NCBI GenBank assembly: GCA_016866415.1
Contig: VGML01000159.1
Location: 1-5,195 of the forward strand
Direction: 5' to 3'
From: Bacteroidota bacterium
GTDB lineage: Bacteria > Bacteroidota > Bacteroidia > Flavobacteriales_D > Crocinitomicaceae
Length of the DNA: 5,195 bases
Part shown: one piece after another, positions 1-5,195 of the stretch
Layout: each line of letters begins with the position of its first letter
How positions within the stretch are numbered: position 1 is the first letter of the stretch
Notes under the pieces: model-generated
The model's input: the letters and a program-made list of their open reading frames with translations, nothing else
The model's database searches: none
What the model was told of the DNA's origin: nothing
Program-made: the position numbers and the translations under genes

Positions 1-178
1 AAAATAATTTGGATATACTTCATGATTTTTTTTGTTAGACTTTTTTATTAGTCAATAGTTTCATTTGTTTTACGATTTATCTTTATACACTTGCAGGTAA
101 CTAGCGTATAAGCGCAACTAATATACGCATATACAACATACGTTGGTGGGATAAGCGCAATAAATTTTAGAATAAGGT
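1..178. other. AT-rich non-coding stretch with short repeats
   Basis: I find no gene here on either strand. The sequence is AT-rich with several T runs (for example 27-34 and 43-47). Its only structure is between about 104 and 160: ATAAGCGCAA occurs twice (108-117 and 151-160), and GCGTATA (104-110) is the exact inverted complement of TATACGC (122-128) around an 11-nt loop. The hairpin is not followed by a T run on either side, so it does not look like a standard intrinsic terminator. What lies to the left of the window is unknown. Confidence 0.5.
104..160. repeat. Direct and inverted short repeats
   Basis: Two identical 10-bp copies of ATAAGCGCAA (108-117, 151-160) are separated by 33 bp. 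A perfect 7-bp inverted repeat (104-110 with 122-128) overlaps the first copy. These G+C-containing motifs stand out against the AT-rich surroundings. They might be the footprint of a small mobile or recombination element next to the decayed genes at 179-408, but no family can be assigned from the sequence. Confidence 0.4.
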
Positions 179-355
179 TCAATAAAAATCAATGAAACGT
201 AAACGTCTTAGTGCTTTTATAATGTCTACTAAATAGCCACATTGAAAACCGGGAATCACAACGCTTCTATCCGGCACATATCCGCGAATTTCTTGCGGTG
301 AAGAGCCTGTTACATCTATGATTTTTTTGGATTTCGTTAAAACTACATTGGCAAT
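179..355 (-). pseudogene. dapD: Decayed 3' remnant of dapD (tetrahydrodipicolinate N-succinyltransferase)
   Basis: Read on the minus strand, the frame ending at the TGA at 179-181 encodes IANVVLTKSKKIIDVTG (353 leftward), then SSPQEIRGYVPDRSVVIPG, ending near 248. This closely resembles the C-terminal part of DapD as I remember it from Bacteroidota: GANVVLTxSTKIIDVTG, then GYVPARSVVIPG. DapD is the left-handed-beta-helix acyltransferase that succinylates tetrahydrodipicolinate in the diaminopimelate/lysine pathway. After VIPG the match breaks. The usual SYTKKFPAGE segment is missing and the tail diverges, although another frame at 204-218 reads KSTKT, which may echo the usual KESTDxKTSL. The frame has a stop at 380-382 and no start codon, and about four-fifths of the enzyme is absent. 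I call it a pseudogene fragment. An intact copy presumably exists elsewhere, unless the organism uses another DAP route. The family match is from memory and was not searched. Confidence 0.68.
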
Positions 356-408
356 GCAGGAGTTTTTAAGACCATAGGGCTATCTTTTGTACCGATTTGA
401 TAAGACAT
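343..408 (-). pseudogene. Possible 5' remnant of a small conserved protein, fused out of frame to the dapD remnant
   Basis: An ATG at 408-406 opens a 21-codon frame (MSYQIGTKDSPMVLKTPALPM) closed by TAG at 345-343. Its first 17 residues resemble the start of a small uncharacterised protein family of about 130 aa that I recall beginning with GTKDxPWxLKTPPGTSEYxMY. Here the similarity stops after LKTP, just where DapD-like sequence starts in a different frame. This pattern fits a deletion or recombination that joined the 5' end of one gene to the 3' end of another. It could instead be a chance 21-codon peptide or a short leader. The 59 bp between this ATG and the stop codon of the gene at 468-1940 could have been its leader. 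Confidence 0.38.
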
Positions 409-467
409 TGTGAAAAGGATTTAGTTATTAAAGCGAAATGAAGTAAAAATCAATTGGTTTTTTTCTG

Positions 468-1940
468 TTAGTTGGTAAGTTTCAATCCTATTAACCAATC
501 CGATAGGTCGAAACAAAATAATGTCATTTGGCCCTCGGGTTTTGATTTTAATTGTTCCAATTCCTTAACGAACAACCGTATTGTCTGTTGTTGTTTTTCC
601 CGAGATGGAATGCTTATCAGTTTTGACAAGAACTTCAAGGTTTGTGTTTCGAAAGTCAACTCCCGGTTGTTTTTTCGGATGAAACGCTTCAAAGATTTCC
701 ATTCACTTTCGGCCAATTCAGTTTCCTCTTGTTGTAATTGTAAAAGCACAAAAATGATTCGTGCCATCACATAATTATCGGTTTTCAATGTGGCGTCAGT
801 TTCAGATAGAAAGCGGTGCAGTAATTGTCTTGCTTTGCGATATTCGTGCAGTTCTAAGTAAACACGAAGTGTATCAAACAGAATATAATCCGACTCGGTT
901 TTCAGTGAACTTTGATGCTCGCTAGTTATCAAAGCAATTTGACTGGCCTGAATGTATTGCGCGGCACTAGACCAATTGGCTTGCTTAACGTACAAACGCA
1001 AACGCAACAAATAGTTTCGTAAATCGTTTGTTTTGTTGCTTGTCCCTGTCAAATCAATCAAAGAAACAGACGAAAAAAGAGAATCAAGCTGCTTTTTTTG
1101 ATTTAAACTAATTGCCAAAAGAGCATTATTTCCAAGACTTCTGTTGTATAAATCTGCATAGGTAGTTTTAAGCATTGGAAACTGTTCGAATACTTGAAGT
1201 TCTTCTCGGAATGCTTTTTGACTTTCTTTGAAGCGGCCGCAGAGAAAGAAACAAAGTCCTGTAAGGTATTTAAAATAGCATTTGGCAATAGCCGGTATAC
1301 TTTTGTTGCAAATCTTGTTTTCTAGTTGTCCTACTAGCTCTAAAGCGTTTTGAGCATCCTCCGTGCGACGTAAGAATTCATTTTCTTTATTCATGGTAAT
1401 GAAATACAGGTATTCTTGCTGAATGAGTAAGGATAGATCCATCTTTTCCTGAATAAGGGGTATTTCTTGACGGATGATTTGAATTTGCTCTCGAATAAGT
1501 TTTGGCGCAGCCGTTTGGATTATCAAAGGAATAGAATCCTCGAGAATCCGAAGAAGTTCCGGATATAACTCAAAGCGACGTGCTAATTCCTCTGCGCGTT
1601 TCAGACACTTTCCGGCGCGCCTATATAACCCTTTTGTCGAGTAAATATGGTAATTGCTCAACTCGCGATTAACCAGTTCAACCATCGATTTGCTTCCATG
1701 AAAGCTACGCAAGCTGTCAAGTAACTTTTCTTCCAGATGTTTTTTTTGTTGAGCAAAACGAGTGGATCCGAGCTTCAGTTTTATTTGTTGTTCATTGTAA
1801 TTCCTCTGTCCAAGAATCAATTCATAAAGGTGCCAGTAGTTTTTCCGGGATTCTTCAAACCCTATAGAAGCCTGCAATTTGAAATAACGTTTTTCATTTT
1901 GCGAGAGCGAATGAATAAAAGTATGTAGGTCTGATTGCAA
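468..1940 (-). CDS. Uncharacterised TPR-like helical protein, Bacteroidota-type
   Basis: This is a 490-aa soluble protein with no signal peptide, no membrane segment and no visible catalytic motif. It begins with LHTFIHSLSQNEKRYFKL. I recognise this start from a conserved but unnamed family in Bacteroidota, whose members open with a similar (L/F)xxFIxSLSxxEKRYFK block. The rest is predicted almost entirely helical. Stretches near residues 98-135 (IYSTKGLYRRAGKCLKRAEELARR region), 218-255 (CYFKYLTGLCFFLCGRF region) and 358-380 (RVYLELHEYRKARQLLHRF) look like degenerate tetratricopeptide repeats, suggesting a protein-interaction scaffold. The start must be TTG (1940-1938). An in-frame TAA lies 15 bases upstream of it, the next methionine is far inside, and TTG places the conserved block exactly at the N-terminus. 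The length fits the family as I recall it. It is transcribed divergently from the dipeptidase operon, so a regulatory link is possible but not shown. Function unknown. Confidence 0.85.
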   Translation of the reverse strand: MQSDLHTFIHSLSQNEKRYFKLQASIGFEESRKNYWHLYELILGQRNYNEQQIKLKLGSTRFAQQKKHLEEKLLDSLRSFHGSKSMVELVNRELSNYHIYSTKGLYRRAGKCLKRAEELARRFELYPELLRILEDSIPLIIQTAAPKLIREQIQIIRQEIPLIQEKMDLSLLIQQEYLYFITMNKENEFLRRTEDAQNALELVGQLENKICNKSIPAIAKCYFKYLTGLCFFLCGRFKESQKAFREELQVFEQFPMLKTTYADLYNRSLGNNALLAISLNQKKQLDSLFSSVSLIDLTGTSNKTNDLRNYLLRLRLYVKQANWSSAAQYIQASQIALITSEHQSSLKTESDYILFDTLRVYLELHEYRKARQLLHRFLSETDATLKTDNYVMARIIFVLLQLQQEETELAESEWKSLKRFIRKNNRELTFETQTLKFLSKLISIPSREKQQQTIRLFVKELEQLKSKPEGQMTLFCFDLSDWLIGLKLTN

Positions 1941-1956
1941 TATGAAACAGTATAAT
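1941..1956. repeat. 16-bp direct repeat, copy 1
   Basis: TATGAAACAGTATAAT lies immediately upstream of the TTG start of the leftward gene. It recurs with one substitution at 2007-2022, 66 bp away (close to six helical turns). Two long near-identical copies in a 148-bp divergent intergenic region are a plausible pair of protein-binding sites. The alternative is chance similarity of AT-rich DNA. Confidence 0.5.
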
Positions 1957-1978
1957 TAATGTGATTAATTACATTAAT
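1955..1978. promoter_or_regulatory. Near-perfect 24-bp palindrome, candidate operator or leader hairpin
   Basis: ATTAATGT (1955-1962) and ACATTAAT (1971-1978) are perfect inverted repeats. The 8 bases between them are themselves palindromic except for the outer pair (G1963/T1970), so 22 of 24 positions fit one dyad. ATTAAT occurs three times at exact 9-bp steps (1955, 1964, 1973). The core reads TGTGA-N4-TTACA (1960-1973), which loosely resembles CRP/FNR-superfamily half-sites with FNR-like spacing. It sits 15 bp upstream of the leftward TTG start, so it could be an operator near that transcription start or an RNA hairpin in that leader. No bound regulator can be named. Confidence 0.45.
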
Positions 1979-1983
1979 ATATG

Positions 1984-2013
1984 TAAATATACGAATTTAA
2001 ACTTTATATGAAA
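1984..2013 (-). promoter_or_regulatory. Candidate leftward promoter (Bacteroidota type)
   Basis: On the minus strand, TATATTTA (1991-1984) matches the Bacteroidota -7 consensus TAnnTTTG except for the last base. A TTTC (2013-2010), one base from the -33 TTTG, lies 18 nt upstream of it. Transcription would start near the palindrome at 1955-1978, about 35-45 nt before the TTG start codon. The DNA is so AT-rich that this is only a weak prediction. Confidence 0.28.
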
Positions 2014-2022
2014 TAGTATAAT
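2007..2022. repeat. 16-bp direct repeat, copy 2
   Basis: TATGAAATAGTATAAT matches the copy at 1941-1956 at 15 of 16 positions. On the minus strand this copy contains TTTC (2013-2010), which is placed like the -33 element of the candidate leftward promoter. A protein bound here could therefore affect that promoter directly. Confidence 0.5.
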
Positions 2023-2030
2023 GTAGAATA

Positions 2031-2067
2031 TTTTGTATTTTTATTCGAAAGAATTGCCATTACTTTG
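2031..2067 (+). promoter_or_regulatory. Candidate promoter of the dipeptidase operon
   Basis: TTACTTTG (2060-2067) matches the Bacteroidota -7 consensus TAnnTTTG with one mismatch, and TTTTG (2031-2035) supplies a possible -33 TTTG. The 24-nt spacing between them is a little long. Transcription would start around 2070-2075, leaving a leader of roughly 15-20 nt before the ATG at 2089. This is a main reason to reject the in-frame TTG at 2065, which lies inside the -7 element. Confidence 0.5.
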
Positions 2068-2088
2068 CACTGTATCAACAGAAAAGTC

Positions 2089-3402
2089 ATGCACGAAGAA
2101 TACGTTAAGAACCATTCAGAGAGATTCTTACAGGAACTAAAAAGTTTTCTGAGTATTCCATCTATTAGTGCTAAACCAGATCATCAATCAGCTATTCAAG
2201 ATGCGTCGGCATTTGTAATGCAACAAATATTGGATAGCGGTGTGGATCGGGCAGAGTTGATGCATTGTGGTGGTAACCCAATTGTATACGGGGAGAAGTT
2301 GATTGATGAAAAGCTTCCAACTGTACTTATTTACGGGCATTATGACGTACAACCGGCAGAGCCTTTGGAATTATGGGTTTCGCCGCCGTTTTCACCGGAA
2401 GTGCGAGACAGTAAAATATTCGCACGTGGCGCGTGTGACGACAAAGCACAAGTGCATTTGGTTTTAAAAACGCTTGAAACACTTGGAAATACAAGTGGCT
2501 TTCCTTGTAACATCAAATTAATCATTGAAGGTGAAGAGGAAATTGGTTCTGTTTCGTTGGAACAATTCATCCTCGGAAACAAGGAACTTTTAAAAACAGA
2601 TGCTTTCTTGGTGTGTGATACTTCCATGCCGGATCCCCAGCATCCAGTTTTAATAACCGGCTTGCGTGGTATCTGTTATTGGGAACTTGCTATTACAACG
2701 GCAGCAGAAGATTTGCACAGTGGCATGTTCGGTGGTTTGGCTCCAAATGCAGCAGAATTGATGAGTTCTTTGATTGCTAAAATGAAGGATCAAAGTGGAA
2801 AGGTATTGATTCCGGGCTTTTATGAAGGAATAAAAAGAACGGATTTCCCAACTGCCAGTAGTATGGAATGGTTGACGGAATTTCCATCCTTGGATGTGAA
2901 TGGTTTCGAGAGTGGTTACACAGGAAACGGACCTAAAACGGTTATACCTGCACAGGCCAGAGCAAAGGTTTCGTCAAGATTGGCGCCAGGTCAAGACTTT
3001 GAACGTGCTCACCAATGTATGGAAGCTTTTGTGCGCGAAAATTTACCTGCGAATACATCATTTGACTTGAAGTTATTGGCTGGTCATAATGCTGTGCGTA
3101 CGGAAACTACCTCGCCGGATTATTTGGCAGCTGAAAAGGCGCTCGAAAAAAACTTTGGAACTAAACCAGAAAACAAACATATTGGGGGTACAATACCTGT
3201 TGTATCCATGATGCAACGTCACTTGCATGTGAATCCTGTTCTAATGGGATTCGGTTTGGATAGTGACAACATACATGCTCCAAATGAGAGCTTTTTATTA
3301 GATAATTATTACAAAGGAATTTTAACCCTGCTTGACTTCTTTACCGAATATGGGAATAGTTGTCAACAGACTCATTCCTTGATGAATCATAAACTTGTTT
3401 AA
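2089..3402 (+). CDS. M20-family metallodipeptidase
   Basis: This predicted cytosolic di-zinc dipeptidase (437 aa, no signal peptide) would hydrolyse dipeptides or small peptides. All expected M20 residues are visible: H84 in GHYDVQP (with D86), bridging D117 in GACDDKAQ, catalytic E150 and metal ligand E151 in EGEEEIGS, D177 in CDTSM, H210 in DLHSG, and H396 in DSDNIHAPNE. R297 in SRLAPGQD and the IGGTIPVV loop (365-372) match the family's substrate-binding region. Close relatives I recall have about 455-465 residues. The difference is mostly in the second domain, where only 22 residues separate PGFY (242-245) from SLDVNG (267-272), instead of about 49. The ATG at 2089 is chosen over the upstream in-frame TTG (2065), which overlaps the -7 promoter element. 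The gene heads an operon, with the next start 10 nt after its TAA. Other M20 substrates, such as acylated amino acids, cannot be excluded. Confidence 0.93.
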   Translation: MHEEYVKNHSERFLQELKSFLSIPSISAKPDHQSAIQDASAFVMQQILDSGVDRAELMHCGGNPIVYGEKLIDEKLPTVLIYGHYDVQPAEPLELWVSPPFSPEVRDSKIFARGACDDKAQVHLVLKTLETLGNTSGFPCNIKLIIEGEEEIGSVSLEQFILGNKELLKTDAFLVCDTSMPDPQHPVLITGLRGICYWELAITTAAEDLHSGMFGGLAPNAAELMSSLIAKMKDQSGKVLIPGFYEGIKRTDFPTASSMEWLTEFPSLDVNGFESGYTGNGPKTVIPAQARAKVSSRLAPGQDFERAHQCMEAFVRENLPANTSFDLKLLAGHNAVRTETTSPDYLAAEKALEKNFGTKPENKHIGGTIPVVSMMQRHLHVNPVLMGFGLDSDNIHAPNESFLLDNYYKGILTLLDFFTEYGNSCQQTHSLMNHKLV

Positions 3403-3412
3403 TTAAAATACC

Positions 3413-4819
3413 ATGAAAAAGAATCTTACTCTTCCCGTATGTGTGATGATTTTAATCACCGGACTATTCAGCAATCGTGTAATTGCTCAGACACCTTCAC
3501 AAGTAATTGCGGATTCACTTCAATCTATACTTGATAATGCGGTAAGCGGTGGGTTTACTCATCCTGGAGTTATTATGAAAGTAACTGTTCCAGGTCAATG
3601 GAGTTGGAGTAGTGCTAGTGGATACGCAATTAGTGGCCAAACAGTAGGTCAACCACAAAGTTTGGCAAGTGCAAACATGAAGTTTCGTGTAGGTAGTATC
3701 ACTAAAAACATGGTAGCTGCGTGTATTTTAAAGCTGCAAGAGGATGGATTGCTGAATATCAATGATCCTATTGCAAACTATCTACGTCCAACACTGGTAA
3801 ATGATACGATTCAATCAACTGAACCGGTAAGTATTCGTCAATTATTGAATCACACAAGTGGCATTGCTAATTCAGGGGATAACAATGGTTGTCAAATGAA
3901 TGTACTTACGAATCTCTTAGGTAGTCACACACTTGAAGAAGCAATTTACTGCGGTGCGAGCTTAGGAGAAATCTTTCCCCCTGGATTTGCATGGGCTTAT
4001 TCAAACACGAATTACAGCATATTGGCTATGATCATTGAAGAGGTGAGTGGAATGAGTTATAAAACCTTTTTGAACCAAGAGATTATTCAGCCACTTAATC
4101 TGCAAAACACGGAGATTCCAGCAGCATCACAAATTAGCGGGGCACATATGGGTTGTTATTGGTTCTTAGGAACTAATCCGTGGACAGATTTATCAGTGAT
4201 TAATCCAACGACATACACGGGTTGGGCAGATGTGGTTTCTACAACAGACGATATTATCACGTATTATGCAGCGTTGCGTAATGGTTCGGTATTAAGTGCA
4301 ACTGAATTGGCATTGATGTATACCATCGACCCGGCAAGTTATGACTATGGAATGGGCTTGGATTTTTACATGGTATTGGGATCAGATTACATTGGTCACT
4401 ACGGTGAAGTAGGGAACACGAGTGGTATGTTTTTCGGAGACATTAATAGTACGCTAGCCCCAAATGGTTACTACATCGCTTATAACTTCAATACACAAGG
4501 GTCAAATATGCAGACTCTAATTGATGTGCCTGTGATGAACTTATTGAAGAATTTCACGCTTTCGAACGATGAAATTCAACAATCAACATTCAGTATGAGC
4601 CCTAATCCGGCAACAAGTACTGTTCAGTTCAACTATCCTGAAGGAAGCTTTCAATACATCCATATTGTTGATTTACAAGGCAGAGAAGTATACAATAATG
4701 AGTTGTCTCTTGCATCATCCCAATTAGCAATTGACTTATCGGATTTGCAAAAGGGGACATACTTTGTGTCTTTGTCTGGAGCGAGAAGCCAGAAAACACA
4801 AACACTTATCCTGAAGTAA
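3413..4819 (+). CDS. Secreted beta-lactamase-fold serine hydrolase with T9SS sorting domain
   Basis: This is a 468-aa exported protein. Residues 1-25 form a signal peptide (KK, hydrophobic core, likely cleavage after VIA at 25). The catalytic domain (about 30-385) has the class C beta-lactamase/penicillin-binding-like motifs: S95-x-x-K98 in GSITK, Y196-S-N198 in WAYSNTNY, and H329-Y-G331 in the position of the KTG box. The family includes D-alanyl-D-alanine carboxypeptidases, D-aminopeptidases, esterases and peptide hydrolases. HxG in place of KTG is common among the non-beta-lactamase members, so antibiotic hydrolysis is not implied. Residues about 394-468 (opening SMSPNPATSTVQF, containing IVDLQGREVYN and LQKGTYFVSL, ending LILK) are a type A T9SS C-terminal sorting domain, predicting passage through the outer membrane and surface anchoring or release. 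C160 and C180 may form a disulfide. The start follows an A-rich leader (AATTAAAATACC) without a Shine-Dalgarno motif. Substrate unknown. Confidence 0.92.
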   Translation: MKKNLTLPVCVMILITGLFSNRVIAQTPSQVIADSLQSILDNAVSGGFTHPGVIMKVTVPGQWSWSSASGYAISGQTVGQPQSLASANMKFRVGSITKNMVAACILKLQEDGLLNINDPIANYLRPTLVNDTIQSTEPVSIRQLLNHTSGIANSGDNNGCQMNVLTNLLGSHTLEEAIYCGASLGEIFPPGFAWAYSNTNYSILAMIIEEVSGMSYKTFLNQEIIQPLNLQNTEIPAASQISGAHMGCYWFLGTNPWTDLSVINPTTYTGWADVVSTTDDIITYYAALRNGSVLSATELALMYTIDPASYDYGMGLDFYMVLGSDYIGHYGEVGNTSGMFFGDINSTLAPNGYYIAYNFNTQGSNMQTLIDVPVMNLLKNFTLSNDEIQQSTFSMSPNPATSTVQFNYPEGSFQYIHIVDLQGREVYNNELSLASSQLAIDLSDLQKGTYFVSLSGARSQKTQTLILK

Positions 4820-4820
4820 G

Positions 4821-5195
4821 ATGCGCGGCGAGTGGAAGATCATCATAGGATCGGCATTATTTGCCCTGATTCCGGTTGGTGTTAAACTCGCTGAGGGAGC
4901 TGGTATATACAGCATTTTAGCAGGGAGATTGCTCATAGCGGCAGTTGTGATCTTCATTTTCTCGAAAGAAAAACTCTTTCAGCTTAATAAAAAGGATATT
5001 ATTCATCTGGTTTTATGGTCGGCATTGATGCTGGTTGCCATGTTGTGTTATTTCCAATCAATTCGCACATGTGGTGTGGCTATTTCGTCGGCCCTGTTAG
5101 GAGCTCAGCCGGTTTTGATTATTATTTTCAGTGTGATCATTCTACGGGAGAAAGCAAGTTGGTGGGTTAGTTTTTGTGCCCTGCTTACTGTATTA
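4821..5195 (+). CDS. EamA/DMT-family transporter, N-terminal part (truncated by window end)
   Basis: The ATG at 4821 follows the preceding TAA by a single base, so translation is probably coupled. The frame is open for all 125 codons to the window edge. The protein is strongly hydrophobic with about four membrane segments visible: about 6-20 (IIIGSALFALIPVGV), 28-43 (YSILAGRLLIAAVVIF), 62-76 (LVLWSALMLVAMLCY), and 87-104 (ISSALLGAQPVLIIIFSV), with a fifth starting near 111. The block running from YFQSIRTCGVAISSALLG to QPVLIII and ILREK matches the typical EamA pattern (a Y-x-x-A/S-I/L-R helix start, a P in the next helix and a terminal L-R-E-K). Drug/metabolite transporters of this kind usually have ten helices and about 290-300 aa, so over half lies outside. 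The family moves amino acids, nucleotides or other small metabolites. The substrate cannot be inferred from this fragment. Confidence 0.88.
   Translation, partial: MRGEWKIIIGSALFALIPVGVKLAEGAGIYSILAGRLLIAAVVIFIFSKEKLFQLNKKDIIHLVLWSALMLVAMLCYFQSIRTCGVAISSALLGAQPVLIIIFSVIILREKASWWVSFCALLTVL

Noticed and set aside
85..165. Integron attC-like or insertion-sequence end
   Set aside because: The ACGTTGG and GCAAC motifs hinted at attC, but the GTTRRRY and RYYYAAC core sites do not fit, and no integrase or transposase is in view.
446..463. Possible intrinsic terminator of the leftward gene
   Set aside because: The dyad around CAATTG is nearly all A/T with a mismatch and a tiny loop. It lacks the G+C stem expected of a convincing terminator.
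472..774. 100-codon rightward open frame
   Set aside because: It lies wholly inside the leftward 490-aa gene, shows no recognisable protein features, and is best explained as a by-product of that gene's codons. The same applies to the frames at 1103-1288 and 1737-1928.
2065..2088. In-frame TTG start eight codons upstream of the dipeptidase ATG
   Set aside because: The TTG is part of TTACTTTG, the likely -7 promoter element, so it is probably not transcribed. Starting at the ATG at 2089 gives the N-terminus expected for the family.
2340..2627. 95-codon leftward open frame inside the dipeptidase gene
   Set aside because: It is antisense to the most conserved metal-binding part of the dipeptidase, and its translation has no family-like pattern.
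4736..4957. 73-codon leftward open frame across the hydrolase/transporter junction
   Set aside because: It is antisense to the T9SS tail and the first membrane helices of the transporter, both of which are clearly coding on the plus strand.
4821..5195. Horizontal transfer of the transporter gene based on its apparently higher G+C
   Set aside because: Only 375 bases are visible, membrane proteins have skewed codon content, and the 1-nt spacing to the upstream gene argues for an established operon.

Overview
The window looks like a piece of a chromosome from a member of the Bacteroidota, most likely Flavobacteriales or a relative. The main evidence is a C-terminal type IX secretion (T9SS) sorting domain on one protein. 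Supporting signs are an AT-rich genome, A-rich leaders without Shine-Dalgarno motifs, a TTACTTTG promoter element of the Bacteroidota TAnnTTTG type, and a 490-residue helical-repeat protein of a kind I know only from this phylum. No phage, insertion sequence, CRISPR, tRNA or rRNA is visible.

Layout, left to right. Positions 1-178 are non-coding, AT-rich sequence with a small cluster of short direct and inverted repeats. Positions 179-408 look non-coding at first, but the minus strand holds a gene graveyard. There is a stretch of about 36 codons that reads as the C-terminal part of DapD (tetrahydrodipicolinate N-succinyltransferase). Immediately upstream, in another frame, is a 21-codon piece that looks like the N-terminus of a different small protein. 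Positions 468-1940 (minus) encode an uncharacterised 490-aa TPR-like helical protein starting at TTG.

Positions 1941-2088 are a divergent intergenic region with a near-perfect 24-bp palindrome, a 16-bp direct repeat (15/16 identical) and a plausible promoter for the rightward genes.

A tight rightward operon follows. It contains an M20-family cytosolic dipeptidase (2089-3402), then after 10 nt a secreted serine hydrolase of the beta-lactamase/class C penicillin-binding fold with signal peptide and T9SS tail (3413-4819), then after 1 nt the first 125 codons of an EamA/DMT-type membrane transporter that runs off the window (4821-5195). The spacing implies co-transcription. A speculative reading is extracellular or surface cleavage of a peptide or amide substrate, cytosolic completion of dipeptide hydrolysis, and membrane transport of a small metabolite.

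No clearly new multi-gene system is visible. The items most worth a second look are the fused gene remnants, the structured divergent promoter region, and a dipeptidase that lacks about 27 residues of its usual second domain while keeping every metal ligand.
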